The translations under genes were made by a program, and so were the position numbers. A stretch of DNA of 25,333 nt from a virus, in the IMG/VR virus record IMGVR_UViG_3300031873_001115, positions 1 to 25,333 of that record; one strand, given 5' to 3'. How positions within the stretch are numbered: position 1 is the first letter of the stretch; the number at the start of each line of letters is the position of its first letter. Shown piece by piece: positions 14,671 through 22,109 of the stretch. The notes beneath the pieces were generated by a model. It searched no databases. It had not been told where the DNA came from and worked only from the letters and a program-made list of their open reading frames with translations.

Positions 14671-15578
14671 GAACCCTCCGAAAGTCTTTCCTTGGCCAAA
14701 TCGAAGAATTGTTGCTCGACTTCTATTCCTACGAAACGCCTACCGGTATCCCGCGTTGCTACCCCGGTGGTACCGCTGCCCATGAAAGGGTCAAGCACTA
14801 CTCCACGCGGTGGGCAAAATAGCTCGCAGAGATATTTCATTAGTTCGAGGGGTTTCTGGGTGGGGTGCTTGTTGGCATATTTTTCTTGCCCTTGATTGAC
14901 TTTTATACAGTAAAAGTATTTGGCTCGAGCCTCCAACTGTTCCGCGGTTTGCTCATCCACTACCACGTTTCTCGGCCACCTACCTTTACTGGAAACAGTA
15001 TGGTAGGGTGTACCTGCACCGCCACCAAATGGCTTGGCCCCTTCATCCCATCTGTTGATGAACACTTCTTCATCGCCAGTACGTTGGATGTTTATCCCGC
15101 CAGTGCCCCATTTGGCCACGTTTTCTGAGAGAGTACCTTCCGGGGGCTTTCTGGCCACCACGACGGGTTCAAAGCTCGGCCTAAGGGCAGTACCGCGACC
15201 ACCACCAAGATCGTGGCTCTTTGGAAACCCACCGTTGTGCAGCCAGGCAATAGAGTCTACAATCTCCAATCCAGCTAGCCGCATACCGACAGTGAGTAAG
15301 TCAAAAGTCCTTGGACTGCCGAAAGCTACAGTAAAAGCGCCGGGTTTCATTACGCGACAAACTGCGCCCCAGTGACTAGGGTTAGGTAGATTGTCCCAGC
15401 CTTTTAGGCTTACCGAATACGTACCGGCCAACCAGCTACCCAGCAGCTTGTCTACCAATATCTTTTCAGATATACCGTAGGGGGGATCAGTGATGACTGC
15501 GTCAATGGAATTGTCCGCATAGAGACACAGCACTTCTCGGCAGTCACCCTTGTGCAACTTCAGCCGATCAGGTGCCAA
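14667..15578 (-). CDS. DNA methyltransferase, beta class (N6-adenine or N4-cytosine)
   Basis: The enzyme transfers a methyl group from S-adenosylmethionine to an exocyclic amino group in DNA. Catalytic motif IV is DPPY (31-34) and the AdoMet-binding motif I is DPFMGSGTTG (263-272). This order, IV before I, with the target-recognition region between (about 120-215), defines the beta class (N6_N4_Mtase family). HPTQKPLELM is the usual motif X segment before motif I. The 303-aa length is normal. The start is TTG, with a weak GAGA upstream and a 19-base overlap with the peptidase gene. No restriction endonuclease gene is adjacent, so it is probably an orphan protecting phage DNA or marking packaging/transcription. 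Target sequence unknown. Confidence 0.95.
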   Translation of the reverse strand: MAPDRLKLHKGDCREVLCLYADNSIDAVITDPPYGISEKILVDKLLGSWLAGTYSVSLKGWDNLPNPSHWGAVCRVMKPGAFTVAFGSPRTFDLLTVGMRLAGLEIVDSIAWLHNGGFPKSHDLGGGRGTALRPSFEPVVVARKPPEGTLSENVAKWGTGGINIQRTGDEEVFINRWDEGAKPFGGGAGTPYHTVSSKGRWPRNVVVDEQTAEQLEARAKYFYCIKVNQGQEKYANKHPTQKPLELMKYLCELFCPPRGVVLDPFMGSGTTGVATRDTGRRFVGIEVEQQFFDLAKERLSEGS

Positions 15579-16162
15579 GGTATCTCTGCCATCGTTACCG
15601 CAGCCAGCAGCTCTGGGAGCGGGTCAACATAAACTTGCTTTCCGCCCAGAGTCTTGCGGAGAGTTAGATGTAAATGCGGACCGGTAGAATCTCCGGTAGA
15701 CCCCACTTCTCCAATAATATCTCCAGCTTCCACTACAGACTTAGGTTTCAGAGGAGATAACGCATATAAATGGCAGTACCCGCTCGACTGCACCGGACCT
15801 TCGTGGTGGGCAATAATTACGGAATTGCCGCCTCCATGACCGCCGTGCTTAACCTTGGGGTCAAACCAGCTCTTAGTAACTACCCCACTCCACGGAGCGT
15901 GGATGGGAGTTCGTGCCGCTTTCGGTAAGTCTTGCCCGTTGTGATACTGTATCCACGGGTGCCTGTCTTTACTAGTCACGCCACACGTAGGGCACATCCG
16001 GTTGTACTCATAGTCAACCACCTTCTTGCAATCGGGGCAAACTTCATGGATGGGATGTGCACGGAGGCCAAAGAAAAGTCCGCGTGGGGCATTAGGATCA
16101 AGCTTTTTTTGGAGTAGAACTTGTAGGTCATTATATAAGTCCGCCCAAAGAATCCAGTCCAC
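15560..16162 (-). CDS. M23 family peptidase (LytM-type), with zinc knuckle
   Basis: The 200-residue product should cut peptidoglycan cross-bridges or stem peptides. Zinc ligands of the family are visible: H74-xxx-D78 (HNGQD) and H163-x-H165 (PHLHL), with the catalytic-site H131 in YCHLYAL. GSTGDSTGPHLHL is the family signature. Residues 42-60 carry CPDC and CPTC, a four-Cys zinc knuckle inserted before the catalytic domain, which is unusual for a phage lysin. There is no signal peptide or membrane segment, so export would need a holin or virion delivery. GTG start is supported by GGAG 7 bases upstream. It lies one base after the DHH stop. It may be the endolysin or a virion-associated lysin. 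Confidence 0.93.
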   Translation of the reverse strand: MDWILWADLYNDLQVLLQKKLDPNAPRGLFFGLRAHPIHEVCPDCKKVVDYEYNRMCPTCGVTSKDRHPWIQYHNGQDLPKAARTPIHAPWSGVVTKSWFDPKVKHGGHGGGNSVIIAHHEGPVQSSGYCHLYALSPLKPKSVVEAGDIIGEVGSTGDSTGPHLHLTLRKTLGGKQVYVDPLPELLAAVTMAEIPWHLIG

Positions 16163-16163
16163 G

Positions 16164-17069
16164 TTATTTCTCCAGTGTGTTGAGCAGTTGGAAGACTTGG
16201 TCGATTATTGATTGACGTAGCAATATTGGAAAGCCGGCTGCGTGTACGTGCCCTCCACCACCAAAGCGTAGGGCTACTGTTGATATATCAACACTGTCCC
16301 GGCCTCGGCTATATAAACCGCAGTTATTAAACATTACGTTTGCAACCACCACGTAATGCAGATCCGGTTCTCGCTCCAAGATGGTGTGTGCCACATCGGC
16401 GGAATGTTCACTCGAGATCACCACCAGGAACGTGTTCCCGGAACCGTCCATAAGCCGCTGGGCTTTGGTTGTTTGGCGCTCAATCACATTATTTATATAA
16501 TTAGTGCGCTTTTCCCTAAGAACACCCAACAGTTCTGCTTGTGTTTCGTCTGTCTTTGCATTTCTAGAAAAGGCTGTGTGGAATCTACAGCTACCCCAAA
16601 AAGTATGTAGGGAATTTAGCGCCTCTCCCCGTGCCCTATATTCCGAATAGAGACGCCAGAGGTCCCAAGCCGTAACAGCCTTGGAGAGTTCCCCGTAATT
16701 CCAGGAGTCGAGCATGTCCTTGTGCAGCACTTCTGTGAAAACCAGTTCAGTGGCTGACACTTCGGTACTAAAGGTGGCCCAAGAGAATTTGGTGATGAAT
16801 TTCTTGGTGATGTGATGGTCGATCAGCTGTACATTTTTTCCTTGCTTTACGGCGGAGTCTATCTGATCGCACGTGCCTTCTGATGGGCTAATATCGGTTA
16901 TATATAGTCGGTCGTCGTTACTTAAGCCCTTCAGCGCCCCCAGTACCCTATTGTCGATGTCGTCGTAGTTGGTGCTATGTATTTCGAAGCGATCTATGCG
17001 TAGCCCAGCAACCAGTAAGGCGGCGCAAGCTGACCCGTCCAGATCGGTATGGGTGATGATGGTATCCAT
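16164..17069 (-). CDS. DHH/DHHA1 phosphoesterase (NrnA/NrnB-like)
   Basis: The 301-residue product has the full DHH metal site: HTDLDG (H7, D9, D11), D59 in ITDIS, and D84-H85-H86 in LIDHH, with D136 as the likely fourth-motif acid. The DHHA1 substrate domain is intact and ends in RFGGGGHVHAAGF (GGGGH at 270-274). Family members hydrolyse short oligoribonucleotides, pAp or linear/cyclic dinucleotides in the cytoplasm. Here it could recycle nanoRNA or degrade a nucleotide second messenger; the sequence does not decide. It is the first gene of the - strand block, divergent from the baseplate operon, and has no strong Shine-Dalgarno before its ATG. Confidence 0.92.
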   Translation of the reverse strand: MDTIITHTDLDGSACAALLVAGLRIDRFEIHSTNYDDIDNRVLGALKGLSNDDRLYITDISPSEGTCDQIDSAVKQGKNVQLIDHHITKKFITKFSWATFSTEVSATELVFTEVLHKDMLDSWNYGELSKAVTAWDLWRLYSEYRARGEALNSLHTFWGSCRFHTAFSRNAKTDETQAELLGVLREKRTNYINNVIERQTTKAQRLMDGSGNTFLVVISSEHSADVAHTILEREPDLHYVVVANVMFNNCGLYSRGRDSVDISTVALRFGGGGHVHAAGFPILLRQSIIDQVFQLLNTLEK

Positions 17070-17118
17070 TCCAGCATTATGTACCAGGGATGGTGCACTT
17101 AGTAAATTGCCGCTAATT

Positions 17119-17155
17119 AAAGGAGCACAATCCTGGTGTCTTACACTAAGACACT
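17119..17155 (+). promoter_or_regulatory. Shine-Dalgarno separated from its start codon by a hairpin
   Basis: AAAGGAG (17119-17125) is the only good ribosome-binding sequence before the ATG at 17156, but lies 30 bases upstream. Between them GTGTCTTA (17136-17143) and TAAGACAC (17147-17154) form a perfect 8-base-pair stem with a 3-base loop. Folding removes 19 bases and leaves about 11 bases of effective spacing. The arrangement resembles the noncanonical ribosome-binding site of T4 gene 25. The 86-base divergent gap (17070-17155) must also hold promoters for both directions; I see no convincing -35/-10 pair. Confidence 0.5.
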
Positions 17156-17620
17156 ATGGCGCTATCTGACCTCGAGAACCAAGAATGCCTATGCTCCTGG
17201 GTAAACGCGCTAGGTTCCGGTCCAAAAGTCCAACTCCGGGCGTTCGTGGCTGGGGCCAGGGTCATCATAGAAGCCGCCAAAGTCAATTGGCTACTGGTCA
17301 ATGCTGATTATGAAGATATAGCCAAAAAGCAAGGGCTGGAGCTAGTGCTAACCCTCTACAGACAGGCTACTGCCCCTATCGAAGCGCCATTAGTGTATTT
17401 GACTAGTATAACCGCACCTTATGCAGACTGCCCGCCGGTGGCTACGTTATCTCAAACGATGAATGCCCTGAAAAAGTTTGTGCTGGGGCCTGTGAAAGAT
17501 TTGGATCGGGAAATACAGGACTACTCTGACGCAATAGAAATCAACCAAGCCACTGCTGAAACGCTTGACCGGCTGATAGGGTTTCTCGACGATATCCTTG
17601 ACGCCATAGATATCTGCTAG
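17156..17620 (+). CDS. Unassigned baseplate-operon protein
   Basis: I recognise no family in the 154-residue product. It is predominantly helical, with the C-terminal half (about 100-153) forming long amphipathic helices such as DLDREIQDYSDAIEINQA. Several Cys occur (CLCSW near residue 11, DCPP, and the last residue). It is the first gene of the resumed + strand tail block and is followed by baseplate wedge genes, so a baseplate or tail-assembly role is likely. Its ATG has no adjacent Shine-Dalgarno; initiation probably relies on the hairpin-bridged site upstream. Confidence 0.65.
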   Translation: MALSDLENQECLCSWVNALGSGPKVQLRAFVAGARVIIEAAKVNWLLVNADYEDIAKKQGLELVLTLYRQATAPIEAPLVYLTSITAPYADCPPVATLSQTMNALKKFVLGPVKDLDREIQDYSDAIEINQATAETLDRLIGFLDDILDAIDIC

Positions 17621-17629
17621 GAGGCGGCG

Positions 17630-18358
17630 TTGTCTGACGTACCTTTTCAGACGGAAATTGCTATCAGCGTGCCGTCAGCTGAGCGCCTACATTCCACCAT
17701 CAACCTATCGCCCACTGGTGATATCAGGCTAATTACTGGCCGCGATAAGTTGATTACGCAGATGCTACGCGCCTTGGTTAGCAAAAGCGTCTTCACAGAC
17801 GGTGTCATCAATTCCACCAGTGATAGCTTGCGGAACATCAGGGCCCTGGTAGTCAATACCTTTCGGAAATTTCGTTCAAATCAGATAAACTACGTGCAGG
17901 AAAGCGACCCTGACCTAACTGGCTTCGCTATCTACCGCAAAGCTGCAGGCTCTGATGATTCTTACGCGAAAGTGTCCGGTAATGGCGTCACCAATAAATT
18001 CACAGACACCGGTTTAGAGAATGGTAAAACCTATTCATATGCAACTACACGAGTTTTCAAGAACATTTTTGAAACTCAGTTTGTGGACACTACCGATATA
18101 ACTCCATCATCTTTTACCAAAAATCTAACAATTGTCTCGAAATCGGCGGCTTGTTTTATTTCTGGAAATGGTCAGGTGGAGATATACGTGGATTTCCGGA
18201 AGCGTTTCAAGGCGTCTGAACTCCTCAATAAAATACTTGAAGTACAAGTAATACAAGATTCCGTAGAACCGCGCAAATATGCTGTACAAGTCAAAATAGA
18301 AGATGTTCGCGGCAGCTTAGTGAGTGTATCATCTGTGCGGCGGGCCCGGCTGACCTAG
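17630..18358 (+). CDS. Baseplate-associated protein with fibronectin type III domain
   Basis: TTG at 17630 is fixed by AGGAGG (17619-17624) five bases upstream. The 242-residue product has an N-terminal part (1-85) with SPTGDIRLITGRDKLITQ, resembling the start of gp25/gpW-like wedge proteins. A fibronectin type III-like domain follows (about 92-155), seen as LTGFAIYRKAAG, then FTDTGLENGKTYSYATT. The C-terminal 80 residues are beta-rich and unassigned. Fn3 domains are common surface modules of tail and baseplate proteins that bind carbohydrate weakly. The J-like gene starts 8 bases after its stop. Confidence 0.6.
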   Translation: MSDVPFQTEIAISVPSAERLHSTINLSPTGDIRLITGRDKLITQMLRALVSKSVFTDGVINSTSDSLRNIRALVVNTFRKFRSNQINYVQESDPDLTGFAIYRKAAGSDDSYAKVSGNGVTNKFTDTGLENGKTYSYATTRVFKNIFETQFVDTTDITPSSFTKNLTIVSKSAACFISGNGQVEIYVDFRKRFKASELLNKILEVQVIQDSVEPRKYAVQVKIEDVRGSLVSVSSVRRARLT

Positions 18359-18366
18359 GAGAAACT

Positions 18367-19776
18367 ATGGCTGACACCAAATCGCTACAAACATTGATAG
18401 CTGAAGTCAAGGTGTTTATTCGTACGAAAAATAGGTCACTGGACGTTAGCAACAACAGCCTTATAAATGACATCATACTGACACCTTATGGGGTCGCGGG
18501 AAAGCTACTCATGGATCAAGTGGAGGTAGCTAAAAACCTCCACATCCTGTCTTCCCTCACCGATACCGATTTAGATAATGAAGGCACGAACTACAATAAA
18601 GAGCGTAGCGGTGGCGTCTACGCTGCTGTGGACCTGACGTTCTATGCTACCACAAAGCCGACTGCGGAAGTAGTGATTCCAGCTACGGCACAGGCACAAA
18701 CCGCGGGCACGGCTTTCAGTACGCCCGTAACTTTTACAGTCGATGGCGAGTCACGCTTCGCACTGGCTGATGTGGACGCGTATTATTCACATGACCGAGA
18801 CCGTTATGAGTTTACGTGTTCGGCCACCTGTGATGAAACTGGTACCGGCGGAAATGTTAGTGCCAACACCGTATCTATGCTAGTTGGCGGTATTTCACAG
18901 ATTAACGGAGTCTCCAACCTTACGGCTGCGGTTGGTGGTTCTGACCAAGAGGAGGATGACGATTTACGGGAGCGCATCAGACTAGCTAAGTTGGGGCGGT
19001 GTCTAAACGTCTCCAACGGTATCAAAGGTTACCTTGCTGGTTTGGGTTTCGTGGACTCCCACGTAATTCGGGTTGAGGAGGCTGGTTACGAGCGGGCGTC
19101 AGGGGTAGACGCTTTCGTGGTTGACTACTCGTCCGAAGTACAAACCGATGCTTTTATATATGATCCAGCGCAACAACGTTACTATTTCACAAAGCGCCCG
19201 GTGCGGGAAGTTACGGTAGTGCGGTCTGCCGCTATTGGAACGTTATCCACCAGTCAATATGCGGTAACTGTTGATTCCACATCGCCCATGCGCCGCAGTG
19301 TCTATGCCCAGGACTTCATAGAATTCATGGCACCGCTAGTCGTTGGTGATACCCTCTCTGTCTCCTATAACTATTCCTCGGCTATTTCTCAGGCACAAGC
19401 TACTTTGAACCTACCAGACAACCGCGTTCTAACGGCGGACATCCTAGTGAAGCGGGCATACCCACTCTCGCTTTTCTTGAGCGCTTCACTGACCCTCAAA
19501 GCTAACGCGGATGGTCCCTCGACCCGCAACAAATGCCGGAACGCGCTGTCGCAGTTTTTGTCATCTTACCGTCTCGGCGATGACGTGCAAAAGAGCGATC
19601 TGATAATAGTCTTGCAACAAGGGTATGGCGACTACCCGGTAGACAGCGTGGATGCTGTCACCATCAGCAGCTTCTATCTACTAGACGAATGGGGCAGCGC
19701 TTACACTGCTACCAATGACATTATTGCGGTAGGCGATAAAGAGCACGCCATTTACGGTAGCGCTACGGTGGTCTGA
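18367..19776 (+). CDS. Baseplate wedge protein, baseplate J-like
   Basis: The 469-residue product belongs to the baseplate J (P2 gpJ / T4 gp6-core) family. The diagnostic segment is GTGGNVSANTVSMLVGGI, then GVSNLTAAVGGSDQEEDDDL and RERIRLAKLG (about residues 155-218). The N-terminal helical part and C-terminal region starting SLFLSASLTLKANADG are in family order. The protein forms the wedge ring that joins hub to tail fibres and triggers sheath contraction. AGGAG precedes the ATG by 4 bases. Its stop overlaps the following spike gene by one base (TGATG), tying receptor-binding proteins to wedge expression. Confidence 0.9.
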   Translation: MADTKSLQTLIAEVKVFIRTKNRSLDVSNNSLINDIILTPYGVAGKLLMDQVEVAKNLHILSSLTDTDLDNEGTNYNKERSGGVYAAVDLTFYATTKPTAEVVIPATAQAQTAGTAFSTPVTFTVDGESRFALADVDAYYSHDRDRYEFTCSATCDETGTGGNVSANTVSMLVGGISQINGVSNLTAAVGGSDQEEDDDLRERIRLAKLGRCLNVSNGIKGYLAGLGFVDSHVIRVEEAGYERASGVDAFVVDYSSEVQTDAFIYDPAQQRYYFTKRPVREVTVVRSAAIGTLSTSQYAVTVDSTSPMRRSVYAQDFIEFMAPLVVGDTLSVSYNYSSAISQAQATLNLPDNRVLTADILVKRAYPLSLFLSASLTLKANADGPSTRNKCRNALSQFLSSYRLGDDVQKSDLIIVLQQGYGDYPVDSVDAVTISSFYLLDEWGSAYTATNDIIAVGDKEHAIYGSATVV

Positions 19777-22100
19777 TGGTAGCGTATACGTCAGCAGCCA
19801 ATGGTGAGTGGAATGTAGACGCCACCTGGGGTGGTGGCGGACACCCTCAGGCTGGGGACACCGCTACTATCAACCATAACGTATATGTAGACTCCAATGT
19901 TGTGGTTGGTAACAGCCCGGCTAACGACACCACCTATGTTGTGCTCATCAACAATGGTGGTGTACTGCGTTGGGAAAATCCGCCGTCAGGTAACTGGACT
20001 TTTGAGTGTCGCGGAAATATTCGCGTTGCTGAAGGGGGGACGTTTACAGTTGGTACAATAGCTTCCCCCATCCTGGCAGCGAACACAGCTGATGTGTATT
20101 TCCCAATGGCAGGCGCCTGGCACTGGCGGATCTATAACCAAGGTGGGGTAGTCGAAATATGTGGTGCATCTGCTTATCATATGGCAGACGCCAACAAACA
20201 ACGTACTAGGTTGAGTGCTTCATGTACCTCGGGAGCTGTGACATTTACTGTTGAGGACGGCGTAGACTGGTCAACCAATGATTATGTTGTGATCGGTCAC
20301 GGTGGTAACGCTGCGACCGCTATGGTACCCGCTACGTACCAATCGGAACGTGTGCAGGTTACCAAGGTAACAGCCAGTTCATACTCGGCGGTACTTGCGT
20401 ATGCACACCAGGCTGGAGATTTTATCTTCAACACTGAACGCAATGTTCGAGTTCGAGGGCTTGATAATACTCATGGAATCAGACTTTATTCAACACATGG
20501 TGCAAGTGCGACTGCCGCAAACGCTAAAACGTGTTTGTCTTGGATGAAATTCAGGTATGGTGGGACGACTTCAAGTGACACATACTCAGCTGTGGTCCAT
20601 CAACTTCAGTCTACATCTCAAGCCTATTCGGTATCTGCGGACAACTTTTGTATTGATAGTGTCGTCTTTGATGAGAGCGGTGCGCGTGGTGCATCGGTAT
20701 CAACTGCACAGTGTATCACACTTAACAATACTGTTCCCTATGCAGACCCTGAGTGCATCTCAAATGTGCATGCGTTCGATTTTGATAGAACTATAAGTAT
20801 AGGCGCTAGTTTTCTATACGAACTGACTGTCCGCAAACTTACTGCCGTGCGTATAGGAGGAGCCTCGGTCTATAACCTGAGCGCACGGTTGACATTAGAT
20901 GAGTATTGGTACAACAATAATGACTGGACTAATGCTGCATCGTATGGAGTGCAAGGTACACTCAGTCAATTATCAAATTTCAAGTTCCACTGCGGGTATA
21001 TTGGTTGTCAAACATCTGGCAGTTCCGCAGTTGTAGCAGCCTGCGAAATGGCAATAACACAAGGAGCGATCCAGCATTTTTACACTCACGGACTTTATAT
21101 AAATTTCCCACAACACATGAAGGTAAAAAATGTGGATTTCTATGAATGTCGAAATACTGGGTATATGTCAGCAAATTTCCATCCACGAGCAAAATTCGTT
21201 GGGTGTAATTTTGATAAATGTGGCTTCAACAATGCTTCAAATGATGGTGCAATTTCAGGGATGGACGCTTATGTAGAAAACTGTACATTTGGACTGAACT
21301 CCAGAAATACACGCAACAATATTGTTATGTACAATGGTGGAGCTACTTATGACCCATCGGGCAGGGTGATTGCACGCAACTGCGCTTTCAAGGAGCCGTT
21401 GAATTGGTCAGCCACAATTGGTGTTTACCGTTATTACAAAAAAGCCATGTTTTGGTCTGTGGCGCAGTACAATATGCAAGATTGGCGAGGAAGAGTTTTG
21501 ATGAATGTAACACCCGGAGAAATTCGAGATTGTACTGTTATTGATTCCACCGGCGTAGACCAATGGGCCATTGATTACGGTTCTTCTGTAACACAAATAA
21601 TTAACGGCTGTTGCGGCGGTGAGGTCAGAAACAACCCAGCTCCGTCTGGCGGTTGGCTGGACAGCACATTTCAACGCGCCATTTTGCCCTTTCACGGTTC
21701 ATTACCCATGCAAATGAATAGGCACCTCACTATTCGGATACCTGCTACGGCAGGACAGACCGTCACGGTCAATTTATCCATGCGAAAAATAGCTGACGGG
21801 AAACACGCATTACCAAATATACGGCTTGAGGGGCCTGGTATTTACAGCACAGCCACAATGACAGCAGGACTTCTCAACACTTGGGAAGAATTAACTGTCA
21901 GTGGCGTTGCTACTCATACTGGAACGTGCCAGCTTTTCGTGTCTGGGGGAAGCAGCATTTCAGGTTATGGTAGTATTGGAAATGGTGGAGTTAGCTGGAC
22001 CAACGATCCACAAGCTGCGCCCGTGGGTTTGAACGAAGACGAAATGTTTGGAGTTACAGTTTACGCAGACGGCTTATTAATCAGTATTACGGGGCCATAG
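19776..22100 (+). CDS. Tail spike/fibre protein with G8 and CEMIP-like N-terminal half and beta-helix (copy 1)
   Basis: The 774-residue product begins with a G8-like domain (about 11-128): GEWNVDATWGG, PQAGDTATI, then NIRVAEGGTFTVGT. Residues 129-230 follow the segment seen after G8 in CEMIP/TMEM2 proteins: TRLSA, VDWSTNDYVVIG, ERVQVTKV, LAYAH and ERNVRVRGLD. Residues about 250-600 are short repeating strands with Cys and Asn ladders, typical of a right-handed beta-helix. Residues about 640-774 resemble a beta-sandwich and recur in the next gene. Likely a trimeric tail spike that binds or cuts a surface polysaccharide; active-site residues cannot be assigned. The centre (20400-21600) is AT-richer than the wedge genes. 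Confidence 0.72.
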   Translation: MVAYTSAANGEWNVDATWGGGGHPQAGDTATINHNVYVDSNVVVGNSPANDTTYVVLINNGGVLRWENPPSGNWTFECRGNIRVAEGGTFTVGTIASPILAANTADVYFPMAGAWHWRIYNQGGVVEICGASAYHMADANKQRTRLSASCTSGAVTFTVEDGVDWSTNDYVVIGHGGNAATAMVPATYQSERVQVTKVTASSYSAVLAYAHQAGDFIFNTERNVRVRGLDNTHGIRLYSTHGASATAANAKTCLSWMKFRYGGTTSSDTYSAVVHQLQSTSQAYSVSADNFCIDSVVFDESGARGASVSTAQCITLNNTVPYADPECISNVHAFDFDRTISIGASFLYELTVRKLTAVRIGGASVYNLSARLTLDEYWYNNNDWTNAASYGVQGTLSQLSNFKFHCGYIGCQTSGSSAVVAACEMAITQGAIQHFYTHGLYINFPQHMKVKNVDFYECRNTGYMSANFHPRAKFVGCNFDKCGFNNASNDGAISGMDAYVENCTFGLNSRNTRNNIVMYNGGATYDPSGRVIARNCAFKEPLNWSATIGVYRYYKKAMFWSVAQYNMQDWRGRVLMNVTPGEIRDCTVIDSTGVDQWAIDYGSSVTQIINGCCGGEVRNNPAPSGGWLDSTFQRAILPFHGSLPMQMNRHLTIRIPATAGQTVTVNLSMRKIADGKHALPNIRLEGPGIYSTATMTAGLLNTWEELTVSGVATHTGTCQLFVSGGSSISGYGSIGNGGVSWTNDPQAAPVGLNEDEMFGVTVYADGLLISITGP
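19809..19841 (+). repeat. 33-base direct repeat, copy 1
   Basis: The stretch encodes WNVDATWGGGG in the G8-like domain and is identical, base for base, to 22143-22175. Flanking sequence has diverged, so either strong constraint or recent gene conversion has kept it. Confidence 0.9.
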
Positions 22101-22109
22101 CGAGGCAGC

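Noticed and set aside
14356-14895. 179-residue + strand frame
   Set aside because: It is antisense to the coiled-coil gene and the methyltransferase motif I region, with no recognisable domain.
17136-17204. 22-codon leader peptide starting at GTG 17136
   Set aside because: Spacing from AAAGGAG is 10 bases, and the peptide (VSYTKTLWRY...) has no run of regulatory codons. It is kept only as an alternative to the hairpin-bridged start.
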